From contig CALUMB010000011.1 of the NCBI GenBank assembly GCA_944321645.1, positions 1-47,495 of the forward strand: a DNA stretch of 47,495 bases, given 5' to 3'. This document shows, one piece after another, positions 17,031 through 25,615 of the stretch. The notes beneath the pieces were generated by a model, which was given only the letters and a program-made list of their open reading frames with translations, was not told the origin of the DNA and did not search any database. This DNA comes from an uncultured Prevotella sp. GTDB taxonomy: Bacteria; Bacteroidota; Bacteroidia; Bacteroidales; Bacteroidaceae. A program made the position numbers and the translations under genes. Position 1 is the first letter of the stretch; each line of letters opens with the position of its first letter.

Positions 17031-17519
17031 ATGGACGAATTCGACGATAAGCAAAGCCCCGTTGTGGGCAGGCCGCGCCCGGCAGAACAAAAGCCGGGGC
17101 CAGAGCCTGCCGCCAATGCTGCGGATGAAGGGCAGGGCGTTGACGCGCTCCAGGCCATACGCGACAGCGCACGCGAGGACGACCCCAAGCCGGCGCAGTC
17201 GCTCACGCTCTTTAAGGTGATAGGTGGCGAAATCCTTACCGCCGACATCATAAGGAAGCAAATCTGGCTGTGGGTGCTCGTCGTGATGTTCACCGTGTTC
17301 TACGTGGCCTTCCGCTATCAGTGCCAGCTCGACATGATAGCCATCGACAAGCTCGAAAAGGAACTCGAAGACGCTAAATATAAGGCACTGTCGAGTTCGA
17401 GCGCACTCACGGAGCGTTGCCGCGAGAGCCACATATTAGAAATGCTGCGTGCCAACAAGGACAGTCTGCTGCACCCGTCGGAACAGCCGCCATACATTAT
17501 TAATATACCCGAGGAATGA
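17031..17519 (+). CDS. ftsL: FtsL-like divisome protein
   Basis: 162 residues from the ATG at 17031, which is preceded by a purine run AGGAA. It has an acidic, proline-rich cytosolic N-terminus of ~80 residues, one membrane segment (LWVLVVMFTVFYVAF, about 85-100) and a short periplasmic helix (IDKLEKELEDAKYKAL) with heptad spacing suitable for a coiled coil. Sequence identity in this family is low, so the call rests on topology and place between rsmH and ftsI. FtsL links FtsQ/FtsB-type proteins to FtsW-FtsI. Its stop overlaps the ftsI start by four bases. Confidence 0.8.
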   Translation: MDEFDDKQSPVVGRPRPAEQKPGPEPAANAADEGQGVDALQAIRDSAREDDPKPAQSLTLFKVIGGEILTADIIRKQIWLWVLVVMFTVFYVAFRYQCQLDMIAIDKLEKELEDAKYKALSSSSALTERCRESHILEMLRANKDSLLHPSEQPPYIINIPEE

Positions 17520-19660
17520 GCAAGTTTGACAGCAACAAGGTGATGCCACGCTATTTTGCCATAGCGGTAGTGCTTACGCTCGTAGGCATAGCCGTGGTGG
17601 GCCGTGCGGCCTACATCATGGCGGTGGAGAAAGACTACTGGACGGAAGTGGCCTCGCGGCTCGTCACCGACAGCATCGACGTGAAGCCAAACCGCGGCAA
17701 CATACTTAGCTGCGACGGCCAGCTCATGGCCAGCAGCATACCGGAGTTTAAGATTTTCATGGACTTCAAGGCGGGCGGCCTTGAGAAAGACACCATGTGG
17801 AACGACAGCGTAGACCTCATCTGCGAGGGCCTGCACCGCATATTCCCCCAAAAGTCGGCCAAGGAGTTTAAGGAGCACCTGGAGAAAGGCCATAAGAAGA
17901 TGGCCCGCCACTGGCCGATATGGCCGCGCCGCATCGACTACGGCACCTACACCGAGGTGAAGAAGCTGCCCGTGTTCCGCCAGTCGAAATACAAGGGCGG
18001 CTTCCACTGCGAGGAGTACAACTCGCGCCGCCGCCCCTTCGGCTCGCTCGCCCAGCGCACCGTCGGCACGCTCTTCGGCTCGAAGGACACGGCTCGCTTC
18101 GGCATCGAGCTGGCATACGACTCCATACTGCGCGGCGTGAACGGCAAGACGCGCCACCACAAAGTGTTGAACAAATACATGAACACAACGCTCACGCCGC
18201 CAATAGACGGCGCCGACATCATAACCACCATCGACGTTTCGATGCAGGACATTGCCGAACGGGCGCTCATCGACGAGCTGCGCGAGGTGGACGGCGACAT
18301 AGGCGTGGCCATACTCATGGAGGTGAGCACGGGCGACGTGAAGGCTATGGTGAATATGCGCAAGTGCGGCGACGGCGAATACCGCGAGATAATGAACGAT
18401 GCCATCAGCTACCGCTGCGAGCCGGGCTCGGTGTTCAAGCCGGCATCGGTGATGGTTGCGCTCGACGACGGCGTGGTGGACACGAGCTACGTGATACACA
18501 CAGGCAGCGGAGTGCTCGATATGTACGGCCAGAAGATGAAAGACCACAACTGGCGCCGGGGCGGCTACCAGGACATAAACCTTGCCCGTGCGCTCGAAGT
18601 GAGCAGCAACATAGGCGTGAGCTACGTGATAGACCACTTCTACCACGACCGCCCGGAGAAATACGTAGAGGGCCTCTACCGCGTGGGCGTCAACGAAGAC
18701 CTTGGCATTCCGCTTGTTGGCTACACCCCGCCGATAATCCGTATGCCGAAGAAGAACAGCCGCGGGCAGTACACCAACTGGCACGGCACTGCCCTGCCGT
18801 GGATGAGCATCGGCTACGAGACGCAGGTGGCGCCGATAAACACCGTGGCCTTCTACAACGCTATTGCCAACGGCGGCAAGCTAATGCGCCCGCGCTTCGT
18901 CACCAAGGTTGTGAAAGACGGCGAGACGCTCATGGAGTTCCCGCCCGTGGTGCTCAAGGAGCGCATCTGCAAGGAGAGCACGCTGAAGACTATGCAGACC
19001 GTGCTTGAACACGTGGTGAGCCAGGGCCTCGGCAAGAAGGCCGGGTCTGACCTCTTCAAGGTGGCCGGCAAGACAGGTACGGCCCAGGTGTCGCAAGGCT
19101 CTGCGGGCTACCGCAGCGGCACGGTGGGCTACTGGCTAAGCTTCGCGGGCTATTTCCCCGCCGACAAGCCGCTGTACAGCTGCATTGTCTGCATACGCAA
19201 GTGGGGCTTGCCCGCGTCGGGCGGCGGCATGAGCGGCCTGGTGTTCCACCACATATCCGAGGGAGTGATGGCCCGCCACATTAAGTTGAGCATCGATGAC
19301 GCCTGCGACCCGTCGGCCTCGATGGTGCCTGACGTGAAGGCCGGCGACGTGATGGCGGCCGGCTACGTGCTCGACCGCCTCGGCGTGAAGTCGGCCCGCG
19401 ACTGGGGCGGCGCAGCCGGCGGCGAACAGGTGTGGGGCAAGGCCACCGGGCAGCAAGGCGGGGTGAGGCTCGCCCGCATGGAGATGTTGAAGGGCAAGAC
19501 ACCCGACGTGACAGGCATGGGGGCGCGTGATGCCGTCTACCTCTTGGAGAGCTGCGGGCTTAAGGTGAAGCTGTCGGGCCGCGGCAAGGTGCGCTCGCAG
19601 AGCTGCCGGCCCGGCACACCGATAGTGAAGGGCCGCGAGTGCCTGCTGACGCTGGACTAG
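17516..19660 (+). CDS. ftsI: Septal transpeptidase FtsI (PBP2 class, with PASTA-like C-terminus)
   Basis: 714 residues. An N-terminal membrane anchor (about 10-32) is followed by the pedestal domain (KPNRGNILSCDGQLMA) and the transpeptidase domain with all three active-site motifs: S305-V-F-K308 (acylated serine), S363-S-N365 and K519-T-G-T522. The C-terminal ~60 residues (PDVTGMGARDAVYLLES and GLKVKLSGRG) form a PASTA domain, as in other Bacteroidetes septal PBPs. It cross-links septal peptidoglycan made by FtsW and is a beta-lactam target. It is coupled to ftsL. Confidence 0.95.
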   Translation: MSKFDSNKVMPRYFAIAVVLTLVGIAVVGRAAYIMAVEKDYWTEVASRLVTDSIDVKPNRGNILSCDGQLMASSIPEFKIFMDFKAGGLEKDTMWNDSVDLICEGLHRIFPQKSAKEFKEHLEKGHKKMARHWPIWPRRIDYGTYTEVKKLPVFRQSKYKGGFHCEEYNSRRRPFGSLAQRTVGTLFGSKDTARFGIELAYDSILRGVNGKTRHHKVLNKYMNTTLTPPIDGADIITTIDVSMQDIAERALIDELREVDGDIGVAILMEVSTGDVKAMVNMRKCGDGEYREIMNDAISYRCEPGSVFKPASVMVALDDGVVDTSYVIHTGSGVLDMYGQKMKDHNWRRGGYQDINLARALEVSSNIGVSYVIDHFYHDRPEKYVEGLYRVGVNEDLGIPLVGYTPPIIRMPKKNSRGQYTNWHGTALPWMSIGYETQVAPINTVAFYNAIANGGKLMRPRFVTKVVKDGETLMEFPPVVLKERICKESTLKTMQTVLEHVVSQGLGKKAGSDLFKVAGKTGTAQVSQGSAGYRSGTVGYWLSFAGYFPADKPLYSCIVCIRKWGLPASGGGMSGLVFHHISEGVMARHIKLSIDDACDPSASMVPDVKAGDVMAAGYVLDRLGVKSARDWGGAAGGEQVWGKATGQQGGVRLARMEMLKGKTPDVTGMGARDAVYLLESCGLKVKLSGRGKVRSQSCRPGTPIVKGRECLLTLD

Positions 19661-19725
19661 CCGCCTAAGCCTCCAAATAAGCCTAATAGGCCCAATAAGT
19701 AAAACCCAATAAAAGAAACTGCGAT
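19661..19725. repeat. Short-word tract in the ftsI-murE gap
   Basis: The 65-base gap is built from words such as CCTAAGCCT, AATAAGCC, TAATAGGCCC and AATAAGTAAAA, a degenerate ~9-10-bp repeat. No promoter box is recognisable. It is one of four unlike short-word tracts between genes of this cluster. Confidence 0.55.
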
Positions 19726-21180
19726 ATGAAACTCAGCGAACTGCTAAAGAATATTAAGCCTGCTGCCATAGTGGGCAATGCCGATGTGGAAGTGGCCGAC
19801 GTTGCAATCGACTCAAGGCGTGTGGGGCGCGGCTCACTTTTCGTGGCCATGCGCGGCACGCAGGTGGACGGCCACGCCTTCATACCCAAGGCGGTGGAGC
19901 AGGGTGCGGTTGCCGTGCTCTGCGAAGAGCTGCCGGAGGCCAAGGCCGATGGCGTGACATACGTTGCCGTGCCGTCTACGGAAGACGCCGTCGGCCCCGT
20001 TTCGACGCTGTTCTATGGCGACCCGTCGCGCAAGCTGAAGCTCGTGGGTGTCACCGGCACCAACGGCAAGACCACCATAGCCACATTGTTATATAATATG
20101 TTCCGCAAGATGGGCCACAAGTGCGGCCTGCTCTCCACCGTGTGCAACTACATCGACGGCGAGCGGCTGCCTGCCGACCACACCACGCCAGACCCCATCG
20201 AACTCAACAGGTTGCTGGCCCGGATGGTGGAGGCTGGCTGCGAGTATGCCTTTATGGAGTGCTCCAGCCACGCCATTGCCCAGAAACGCATAGGCGGGCT
20301 TAACTTTGCCGGCGGCATTTTCACCAACCTTACGCGCGACCATCTCGACTATCACAAGACCTTTGAGAACTACCGCGACGCCAAGAAGGCATTCTTCGAC
20401 TCGCTGCCCAAGGGCGCGTTCGCCATTACCAATGCCGACGACAAAAACGGCATGGTGATGGTGCAGAACACACGGGCTACGGTGAAGACGTACTCCATGC
20501 GCTCGATGGCCGACTTCAGGGCGCGTATAATAGAGTGCCACTTCGAGGGGATGTATCTCGAAGTGGATGGGCGCGAGGTAGGCGTGCAGTTCATTGGCAA
20601 GTTCAACGTGAGCAACCTGCTGGCCGTCTATGGCGCAGCCGTGATGTTAGGCAAGCAGCCGGACGACGTGCTCGTGGCCATGAGCACCCTGCACAGCGTG
20701 AGCGGGCGGCTCGAGCCTATACGCTCGCCGGAGGGCTTCACGGCCATAGTGGACTATGCCCACACGCCCGACGCGCTCGCCAACGTGCTCTCGGCCATAC
20801 ACGAGGTGCTCGGCGGCAAGGGGCGCGTGATAACCGTGTGCGGCGCGGGCGGCAACCGCGACAAGGGCAAGCGCCCACTCATGGCGCAGGAGGCCGTGCG
20901 CCAGAGCGACCGCGTGGTGATAACGAGCGACAACCCGCGCTTCGAGGAGCCGCAGGACATAATCAACGATATGCTTGCCGGGCTTGACGCGCGGCAGATG
21001 AAGAAGGTGGTGAGCATCGTCGATCGCCGCGAGGCCATACGTGCTGCCTGCATGATGGCGCAGAAGGGCGATGTGGTGCTCGTGGCGGGCAAGGGCCACG
21101 AGGACTACCAGGAGGTGAAAGGCGTTAAGCACCACTTCGACGACAAGGAAGAAATAAAGAAAATATTGAATTTGGAATGA
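19726..21180 (+). CDS. murE: UDP-MurNAc-L-Ala-D-Glu:meso-diaminopimelate ligase MurE
   Basis: 484 residues. The ATP-binding loop [10 protein letters not shown] is at 108-117, the central domain has ECSSHA and [10 protein letters not shown], and the C-terminal ligase domain has D402-N-P-R405. The DNPR tetrad marks enzymes that add meso-diaminopimelate rather than lysine, so the peptidoglycan should be the DAP type. The family's carbamylated lysine region is present. It acts in the cytosol after MurD. Confidence 0.97.
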   Translation: MKLSELLKNIKPAAIVGNADVEVADVAIDSRRVGRGSLFVAMRGTQVDGHAFIPKAVEQGAVAVLCEELPEAKADGVTYVAVPSTEDAVGPVSTLFYGDPSRKLKLVGVTGTNGKTTIATLLYNMFRKMGHKCGLLSTVCNYIDGERLPADHTTPDPIELNRLLARMVEAGCEYAFMECSSHAIAQKRIGGLNFAGGIFTNLTRDHLDYHKTFENYRDAKKAFFDSLPKGAFAITNADDKNGMVMVQNTRATVKTYSMRSMADFRARIIECHFEGMYLEVDGREVGVQFIGKFNVSNLLAVYGAAVMLGKQPDDVLVAMSTLHSVSGRLEPIRSPEGFTAIVDYAHTPDALANVLSAIHEVLGGKGRVITVCGAGGNRDKGKRPLMAQEAVRQSDRVVITSDNPRFEEPQDIINDMLAGLDARQMKKVVSIVDRREAIRAACMMAQKGDVVLVAGKGHEDYQEVKGVKHHFDDKEEIKKILNLE

Positions 21181-21191
21181 GGAATTTTGAA

Positions 21192-21324
21192 TTGTCGCTC
21201 CGCGGTTGCGAGTTGCCCAATTTTAAAGTTGGGCGGCAGCTCTCAATCGCCACGGCGACAACTCGTAGTTCGTAATTCAAAACTCAAAATTCGTAACTCG
21301 TAACTCAAAACTCAAAACTCAATA
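21192..21324 (+). repeat. Large imperfect hairpin plus short-word tract in the murE-mraY gap
   Basis: TTGTCGC (21192-21198) pairs with GCGACAA (21255-21261). Inside it, GGTTGCGAG pairs imperfectly with CTCTCAATCGCC, and CCCAA (21216-21220) with TTGGG (21229-21233), giving a nested hairpin of ~70 bases. It is followed by a 60-base tract of words such as AATTCAAAACTC, AAAATTCGTAACTC and AAAACTC right up to the mraY start. There is no T-run at the hairpin, so it is unlikely to be a full terminator. Confidence 0.75.
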
Positions 21325-21325
21325 T

Positions 21326-22597
21326 ATGCTGTACTATCTGTTTCGGTTTCTCGACCAATTCGGCATACCCGGCGCCCACGTCTGGTCGTACATCTCGTTC
21401 AGGTCGCTCATGGCGCTCGTGCTGTCGCTGGTAATCTCGGCGTGGTTTGGCGAGAAGTTCATCAAGTATTTGCGCCGCAAGCAGATCACCGAGACGCAGC
21501 GCGACGCTTCGATAGACCCCTTCGGGCTGAAGAAGATTGGCGTGCCGTCCATGGGCGGCGTGATAATCATCGTGGCAATCCTTGTCCCGGTGCTGCTGCT
21601 CGGGCGGATGCGCAACATCTACTTGATACTGATGCTCGTCACCACCGTGTGGCTTGGGCTGCTCGGAGGGCTTGACGACTACATAAAGATATTCCGCCAC
21701 AACAAGGAGGGCTTGCAGGGCAAGTTCAAGATTGTGGGGCAGGTGGGGCTTGGGCTTATTGTCGGCCTTGTGCTCTACTTCAGTCCAGATGCCGTGATGC
21801 GCGAAAACGTGGCCATTGAGAAGCAGCAGACCGAAGAGCTTGTGGTGAAACACCGCAGCCAGGAAACAAAGTCGCTGAAGACCACGATACCTTTCGTTAA
21901 GGGCCACAACCTCGACTATGCCAACATAATGTCGTTTTGCGGCAAGTACAAGACAGCGGCGGGGTGGATACTGTTTGTGGCGATGACCATCCTCGTGGTC
22001 ACGGCGGTGTCTAACGGAGCCAACCTCAACGACGGCATGGACGGGATGTGCGCGGGAAACTCGGCCATAATTGGCGTGGCCTTGGGCATTTTTGCATACG
22101 TCTCGAGCCACATCGAGTTTGCCGCCTACCTCAACATAATGTACATTCCCGGCAGCCAGGAGCTTGTGGTGTTCATGTGCGCCTTCGTGGGTGCGCTAAT
22201 CGGCTTCCTATGGTATAACGCCTACCCGGCGCAGATATTCATGGGCGACACCGGGTCGCTCACCATTGGCGGCATCATTGCCGTGTGTGCCATCATCATC
22301 CACAAGGAGCTGATGCTGCCCATACTCTGCGGCATCTTCTTCGTGGAGAGCCTTAGCGTGATGGTGCAGGTGTGGTACTACAAGATGGGCAAGCGGCGCG
22401 GCGTAAGGCAGCGCATAATGAAGCGCGCACCAATCCACGACACTTTCCGCACGGAAGACAGCCAGCTCGACCACGACTGCCGCTACCTCTGGAAAGGTCC
22501 CAAGAGCGTGGTGCATGAGTCGAAGATAACCATCCGCTTCTGGATTGTGACCATCATCCTCGCCGCGCTCACCATAATCACGCTGAAGATAAGGTAG
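21326..22597 (+). CDS. mraY: Phospho-MurNAc-pentapeptide transferase MraY
   Basis: 423 residues with about ten membrane segments, longer than the ~360 of proteobacterial MraY because of an insert at about 155-200, as usual in Bacteroidetes. Key motifs: KKIGVPSMGGVII, GLLGGLDDYIK (the DD pair), SNGANLNDGMDGM with the catalytic Asp, and FMGDTGSL, then KRAPIHDTFR. It moves phospho-MurNAc-pentapeptide to undecaprenyl phosphate to make lipid I at the inner membrane. Confidence 0.97.
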   Translation: MLYYLFRFLDQFGIPGAHVWSYISFRSLMALVLSLVISAWFGEKFIKYLRRKQITETQRDASIDPFGLKKIGVPSMGGVIIIVAILVPVLLLGRMRNIYLILMLVTTVWLGLLGGLDDYIKIFRHNKEGLQGKFKIVGQVGLGLIVGLVLYFSPDAVMRENVAIEKQQTEELVVKHRSQETKSLKTTIPFVKGHNLDYANIMSFCGKYKTAAGWILFVAMTILVVTAVSNGANLNDGMDGMCAGNSAIIGVALGIFAYVSSHIEFAAYLNIMYIPGSQELVVFMCAFVGALIGFLWYNAYPAQIFMGDTGSLTIGGIIAVCAIIIHKELMLPILCGIFFVESLSVMVQVWYYKMGKRRGVRQRIMKRAPIHDTFRTEDSQLDHDCRYLWKGPKSVVHESKITIRFWIVTIILAALTIITLKIR

Positions 22598-22609
22598 TCG
22601 TAAAAGTGA

Positions 22610-22740
22610 AAAGGTAAAAAAGTAAAGGAGTAAAAAAGGTAAAAGGGGCTGCGCACAGAGTCTGCGGGCATTGGAGAAAGGTAAAAAGTAAAGGAGTAAA
22701 AAGGTAAAAGGGCTGCGCACAGAGTTTGCGGGCATTGGAG
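22610..22740. repeat. Two direct repeats of about 65 bp in the mraY-murD gap
   Basis: Copy 1 (22610-22676) and copy 2 (22677-22740) are nearly identical and adjacent. Each has a purine-rich part (words GGTAAAAAGTAAAGGAG) and a second part reading GGGCTGCGCACAGAGT, then CTGCGGGCATTGGAG (TTGCGGG in copy 2). After them (22741-22815) the word ATGTCTGAACTCCT occurs twice. The gap is 227 bases in all and holds no gene. Confidence 0.85.
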
Positions 22741-22824
22741 GAGCAAACGCAAATGTCTGAACTCCTGAACTCCCGTCCCCTGTCTCCTGAAAAATGTCTG
22801 AACTCCTTAAAAAATAGAGAAGAA

Positions 22825-24156
22825 ATGAAAAGAATCGTAGTTTTGGGAGCCGGCGAGAGCGGTGCTGGAGCCGCCGTGCTGGCAAAGAAAGAAGGCTTCG
22901 ACGTGTTTGTGTCCGACACGTCGGCCATAAAGGACAAGTATAAGCAGATGCTCGACGGCCACGGCATAGCCTGGGAGGAAGGCCGCCACACCGAAGACAA
23001 GATACTTGATGCCGACGAGATAATAAAGAGTCCGGGCATACCGGCCGAGGCACCCATGGTGCGCAAGGCCGTGGAGCGCGGCATACACATTATCAGCGAG
23101 ATTGAGTTTGCGGGCCGCTATACCGACTCGAAGATGATTTGCATCACCGGCAGCAACGGCAAGACCACCACCACGTCGCTCATCTACCACATATTCCGCG
23201 AGGCCGGCTACGACGCAGGGCTGGCCGGAAACATCGGGCGCTCGCTCGCCCTTCAGGTGGCCGAGACGCCGCACGAGTACTACATCATCGAGCTTAGCTC
23301 CTTCCAGCTCGACAATATGTATGATTTCCGCGCCAACATAGCCATCCTGCTGAACATAACGCCCGACCACCTCGACCGCTACGGCAACTGCATGCAGAAC
23401 TACGTGGACGCTAAGATGCGCATCATACGAAACCAGACACCCGACGATGCGTTTATCTACTGGAACGACGACCCTATAATAAAGCGCGAGCTGGAAAAGT
23501 ACGACATACGCGCCGTGCAATGCCCGTTCTCCGAGCTTAAGGAGCGCGGCAGCATAGGCTACATAGAGGAGGGGCAGTACACGATAGAGTGGCCCACGCC
23601 GTTCAACATGGAGCAGGAGTCGCTCAGCCTCACCGGCAAGCACAACATCTACAACAGCCTCGCGGCGGGCATCGCGTCTAACATCAGCGGCATAAAGAAA
23701 GAGGTGATACGCAAGAGCCTTAGCGACTTTCCAGGCGTTGAGCACCGCTTGGAGAAGGTGGCCACGGTGCGCGGCGTGCTATACGTCAACGACTCCAAGG
23801 CCACCAACGTGGATGCCTGCTGGTATGCCCTGGAAAGCATGAAGACGAAGGTGGTGCTCATTCTCGGCGGCAAGGACAAGGGCAACGACTACAACGCCAT
23901 AAAGGAACTTGTGCGCGAGAAATGCTCTGCGCTCGTGTATCTCGGGGCCGACAACGCCAAGCTGCACGCATTCTTCGACCCCCTGGGCCTGCCCGTGCGC
24001 GACACCCACTCGATGAAAGACTGCGTTGAGGCTTGCTACGAGCTGGCAGAGCCTGGCGAGACGGTGCTGCTAAGCCCATGCTGCGCCAGCTTCGACCTGT
24101 TCAAGAACATGGAAGACCGCGGCGAACAGTTCAAGGAGCTGGTCAGGGGGCTGTGA
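22825..24156 (+). CDS. murD: UDP-MurNAc-L-alanine:D-glutamate ligase MurD
   Basis: 443 residues from the ATG at 22825. The frame is open further upstream, but that part is the repeat tract and does not look like protein, and MurD families start at MKRIVVLGAGESG. It has an N-terminal Rossmann-like UDP-binding domain, the ATP loop T108-G-S-N-G-K-T-T115, IIELSSFQLD, NITPDHLDRY, and the C-terminal GVEHRLEKV, YVNDSKATN and LLSPCCASFDLF motifs. It adds D-Glu to UDP-MurNAc-L-Ala in the cytosol. Confidence 0.97.
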   Translation: MKRIVVLGAGESGAGAAVLAKKEGFDVFVSDTSAIKDKYKQMLDGHGIAWEEGRHTEDKILDADEIIKSPGIPAEAPMVRKAVERGIHIISEIEFAGRYTDSKMICITGSNGKTTTTSLIYHIFREAGYDAGLAGNIGRSLALQVAETPHEYYIIELSSFQLDNMYDFRANIAILLNITPDHLDRYGNCMQNYVDAKMRIIRNQTPDDAFIYWNDDPIIKRELEKYDIRAVQCPFSELKERGSIGYIEEGQYTIEWPTPFNMEQESLSLTGKHNIYNSLAAGIASNISGIKKEVIRKSLSDFPGVEHRLEKVATVRGVLYVNDSKATNVDACWYALESMKTKVVLILGGKDKGNDYNAIKELVREKCSALVYLGADNAKLHAFFDPLGLPVRDTHSMKDCVEACYELAEPGETVLLSPCCASFDLFKNMEDRGEQFKELVRGL

Positions 24157-24221
24157 CAGTGAGTGAGTTTAGTCAAGCAGGCCGAATTGGCCAAATTAGT
24201 CAAAAAGGTCAGATAAGTCCA
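24157..24221. repeat. Short-word tract in the murD-ftsW gap
   Basis: The 65-base gap repeats words such as TTTAGTCAAG, AATTGGCCAAATTAG, TCAAAAAGGTCAG and ATAAGTCC. It resembles the tract at 15347-15378 and, less closely, the ftsI-murE gap. No promoter box was identified. Confidence 0.5.
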
Positions 24222-25523
24222 ATGAACAAGAAATTAGGCAACATCTTTAAGGGAGACAAAGTGATTTGGATGGTGCTTTTCTTCCTTTGCATGATTAGCG
24301 TGGTTGAGGTGTTCAGCGCGTCGAGCCACCTTACCTACAAGAGCAGCAGCTACATGAGGCCAATCATGTACCACGCCATGACGATTGTGGCGGGTGTGGT
24401 GGTGGCAGTGGTCACTGTCAACATCCCTTGCCGCTACTTCAAGCTTCTCACTCCCCTCTTCCTCTTGGCATCGTTTTTCACGCTGCTGTGGGTGCTCGTG
24501 GCGGGTGAGGACATCAACGGCGCACAGCGTGTGCTAAGCGTTTTCGGCTTCACCTTCCAGCCTTCGGAGATAGCCAAGGGCACCATGATACTGGCCGAGG
24601 CGCAAATCCTTAGCGCGATGCAGGGCGAGCACGGGGCCGACCGCAGGGCGTTCAACTTCATATTGTTCCTGGCCGTCCCAATGGCCTTCTTGATAATGCT
24701 CGAAAACCTTTCCACGGCGGTTCTGCTGTGCACGGTGGTGCTGATGATGATGGTGATAGGCCGTGTGCCTATGGTGCAGATCGGCAAGCTGCTCGGCTTG
24801 CTCGTGGTGCTTGCCGTGGGCGCGTTCACGCTCGTCATGGCCGTTGGCCACGACGAGAAGGAGGCCGACGGCAAGCTGGCCAAGACCGACAAGATGGAGG
24901 TGGCGCAAAAGCCTGCCGACGGCAAGGCCGAAAAGGAAGAGGAAAGCTTCGTGGAAAAACTGTTCCACAGGGCCGACACGTGGAAGTCGCGCATAGACGG
25001 CTTCCTCGACGACACGCAGGTGGCCCCTGAGGACTTCGACCTCGACAAGGACGCACAGGTGGCCCACGCCAACATAGCCATAGTGTCGAGCAACTGGATA
25101 GGCAAGGGACCGGGCAACTCTGTGGAGCGCGACTTCCTGCCGCAGGCATTCTCCGACTTCATCTACGCCATCATAATAGAGGAGATGGGGCTTGCCGGCG
25201 CGGCTGCGGTGGCGTTACTCTACATCATCCTGTTGTTCCGCACGGCACGCATAGCGGGGCGTTGCGAAAACAACTTCCCCGCCTTCCTCGCCATGGGCCT
25301 GGCGCTGATGCTGGTAGTCCAGGCGTCGTTCAATATGCTCGTGGCTGTGGGCTTCATGCCCGTCACTGGCCAGCCCCTGCCGCTGATAAGCAAGGGCGGC
25401 ACGTCCACCATAATCAATTGCGCATACATAGGTGCAATACTTAGCGTGAGCCGTTCGGCCAAGAAGGCCAGCCACAGCGGCGAAGGCAGTGCCAGGGTCG
25501 AGCAGGCCACGGTGGCGGCGTAG
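24222..25523 (+). CDS. ftsW: Septal peptidoglycan polymerase FtsW
   Basis: 433 residues from the ATG at 24222; the frame is open upstream inside murD but only as a shadow. It is a SEDS-family membrane protein with about ten segments. Motifs include INGAQRVLSVFGFTFQPSE (the conserved loop with the catalytic-type Glu and Pro), VSSNWIGKGPGNS, IYAIIIEEMG and the end loop TGQPLPLISKGGTS. It polymerises lipid II at the septum with FtsI. The large extracytoplasmic loop carries a charged stretch of about 35 residues (about 210-245, Lys/Glu/Asp/Ala-rich) that I do not expect in typical FtsW. Confidence 0.95.
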   Translation: MNKKLGNIFKGDKVIWMVLFFLCMISVVEVFSASSHLTYKSSSYMRPIMYHAMTIVAGVVVAVVTVNIPCRYFKLLTPLFLLASFFTLLWVLVAGEDINGAQRVLSVFGFTFQPSEIAKGTMILAEAQILSAMQGEHGADRRAFNFILFLAVPMAFLIMLENLSTAVLLCTVVLMMMVIGRVPMVQIGKLLGLLVVLAVGAFTLVMAVGHDEKEADGKLAKTDKMEVAQKPADGKAEKEEESFVEKLFHRADTWKSRIDGFLDDTQVAPEDFDLDKDAQVAHANIAIVSSNWIGKGPGNSVERDFLPQAFSDFIYAIIIEEMGLAGAAAVALLYIILLFRTARIAGRCENNFPAFLAMGLALMLVVQASFNMLVAVGFMPVTGQPLPLISKGGTSTIINCAYIGAILSVSRSAKKASHSGEGSARVEQATVAA

Positions 25524-25555
25524 GGGGTGCCGTTTCAAAAAATAGTGGACAAAAT

Positions 25556-25587
25556 GTTGCTTCGGCAAGAGAAAATTATTAATTTTG
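25556..25587 (+). promoter_or_regulatory. Internal promoter upstream of murG
   Basis: A -33 GTTG (25556-25559) and a -7 TAATTTTG (25580-25587) are separated by exactly 20 bases and followed by C, close to the Bacteroidetes consensus. It lies in the only A+T-rich gap in this half of the cluster, 29 bases before the murG start, so murG to yqeY can be read independently of the MraZ-controlled promoter. Confidence 0.75.
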
Positions 25588-25615
25588 CAGAAATTACAAT
25601 ATTCGCAGTCCAGCC

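Noticed and set aside
24033..24221. N-terminal extension of FtsW into murD
   Set aside because: It is out of frame with murD and lacks membrane or FtsW character; the ATG at 24222 fits the family.
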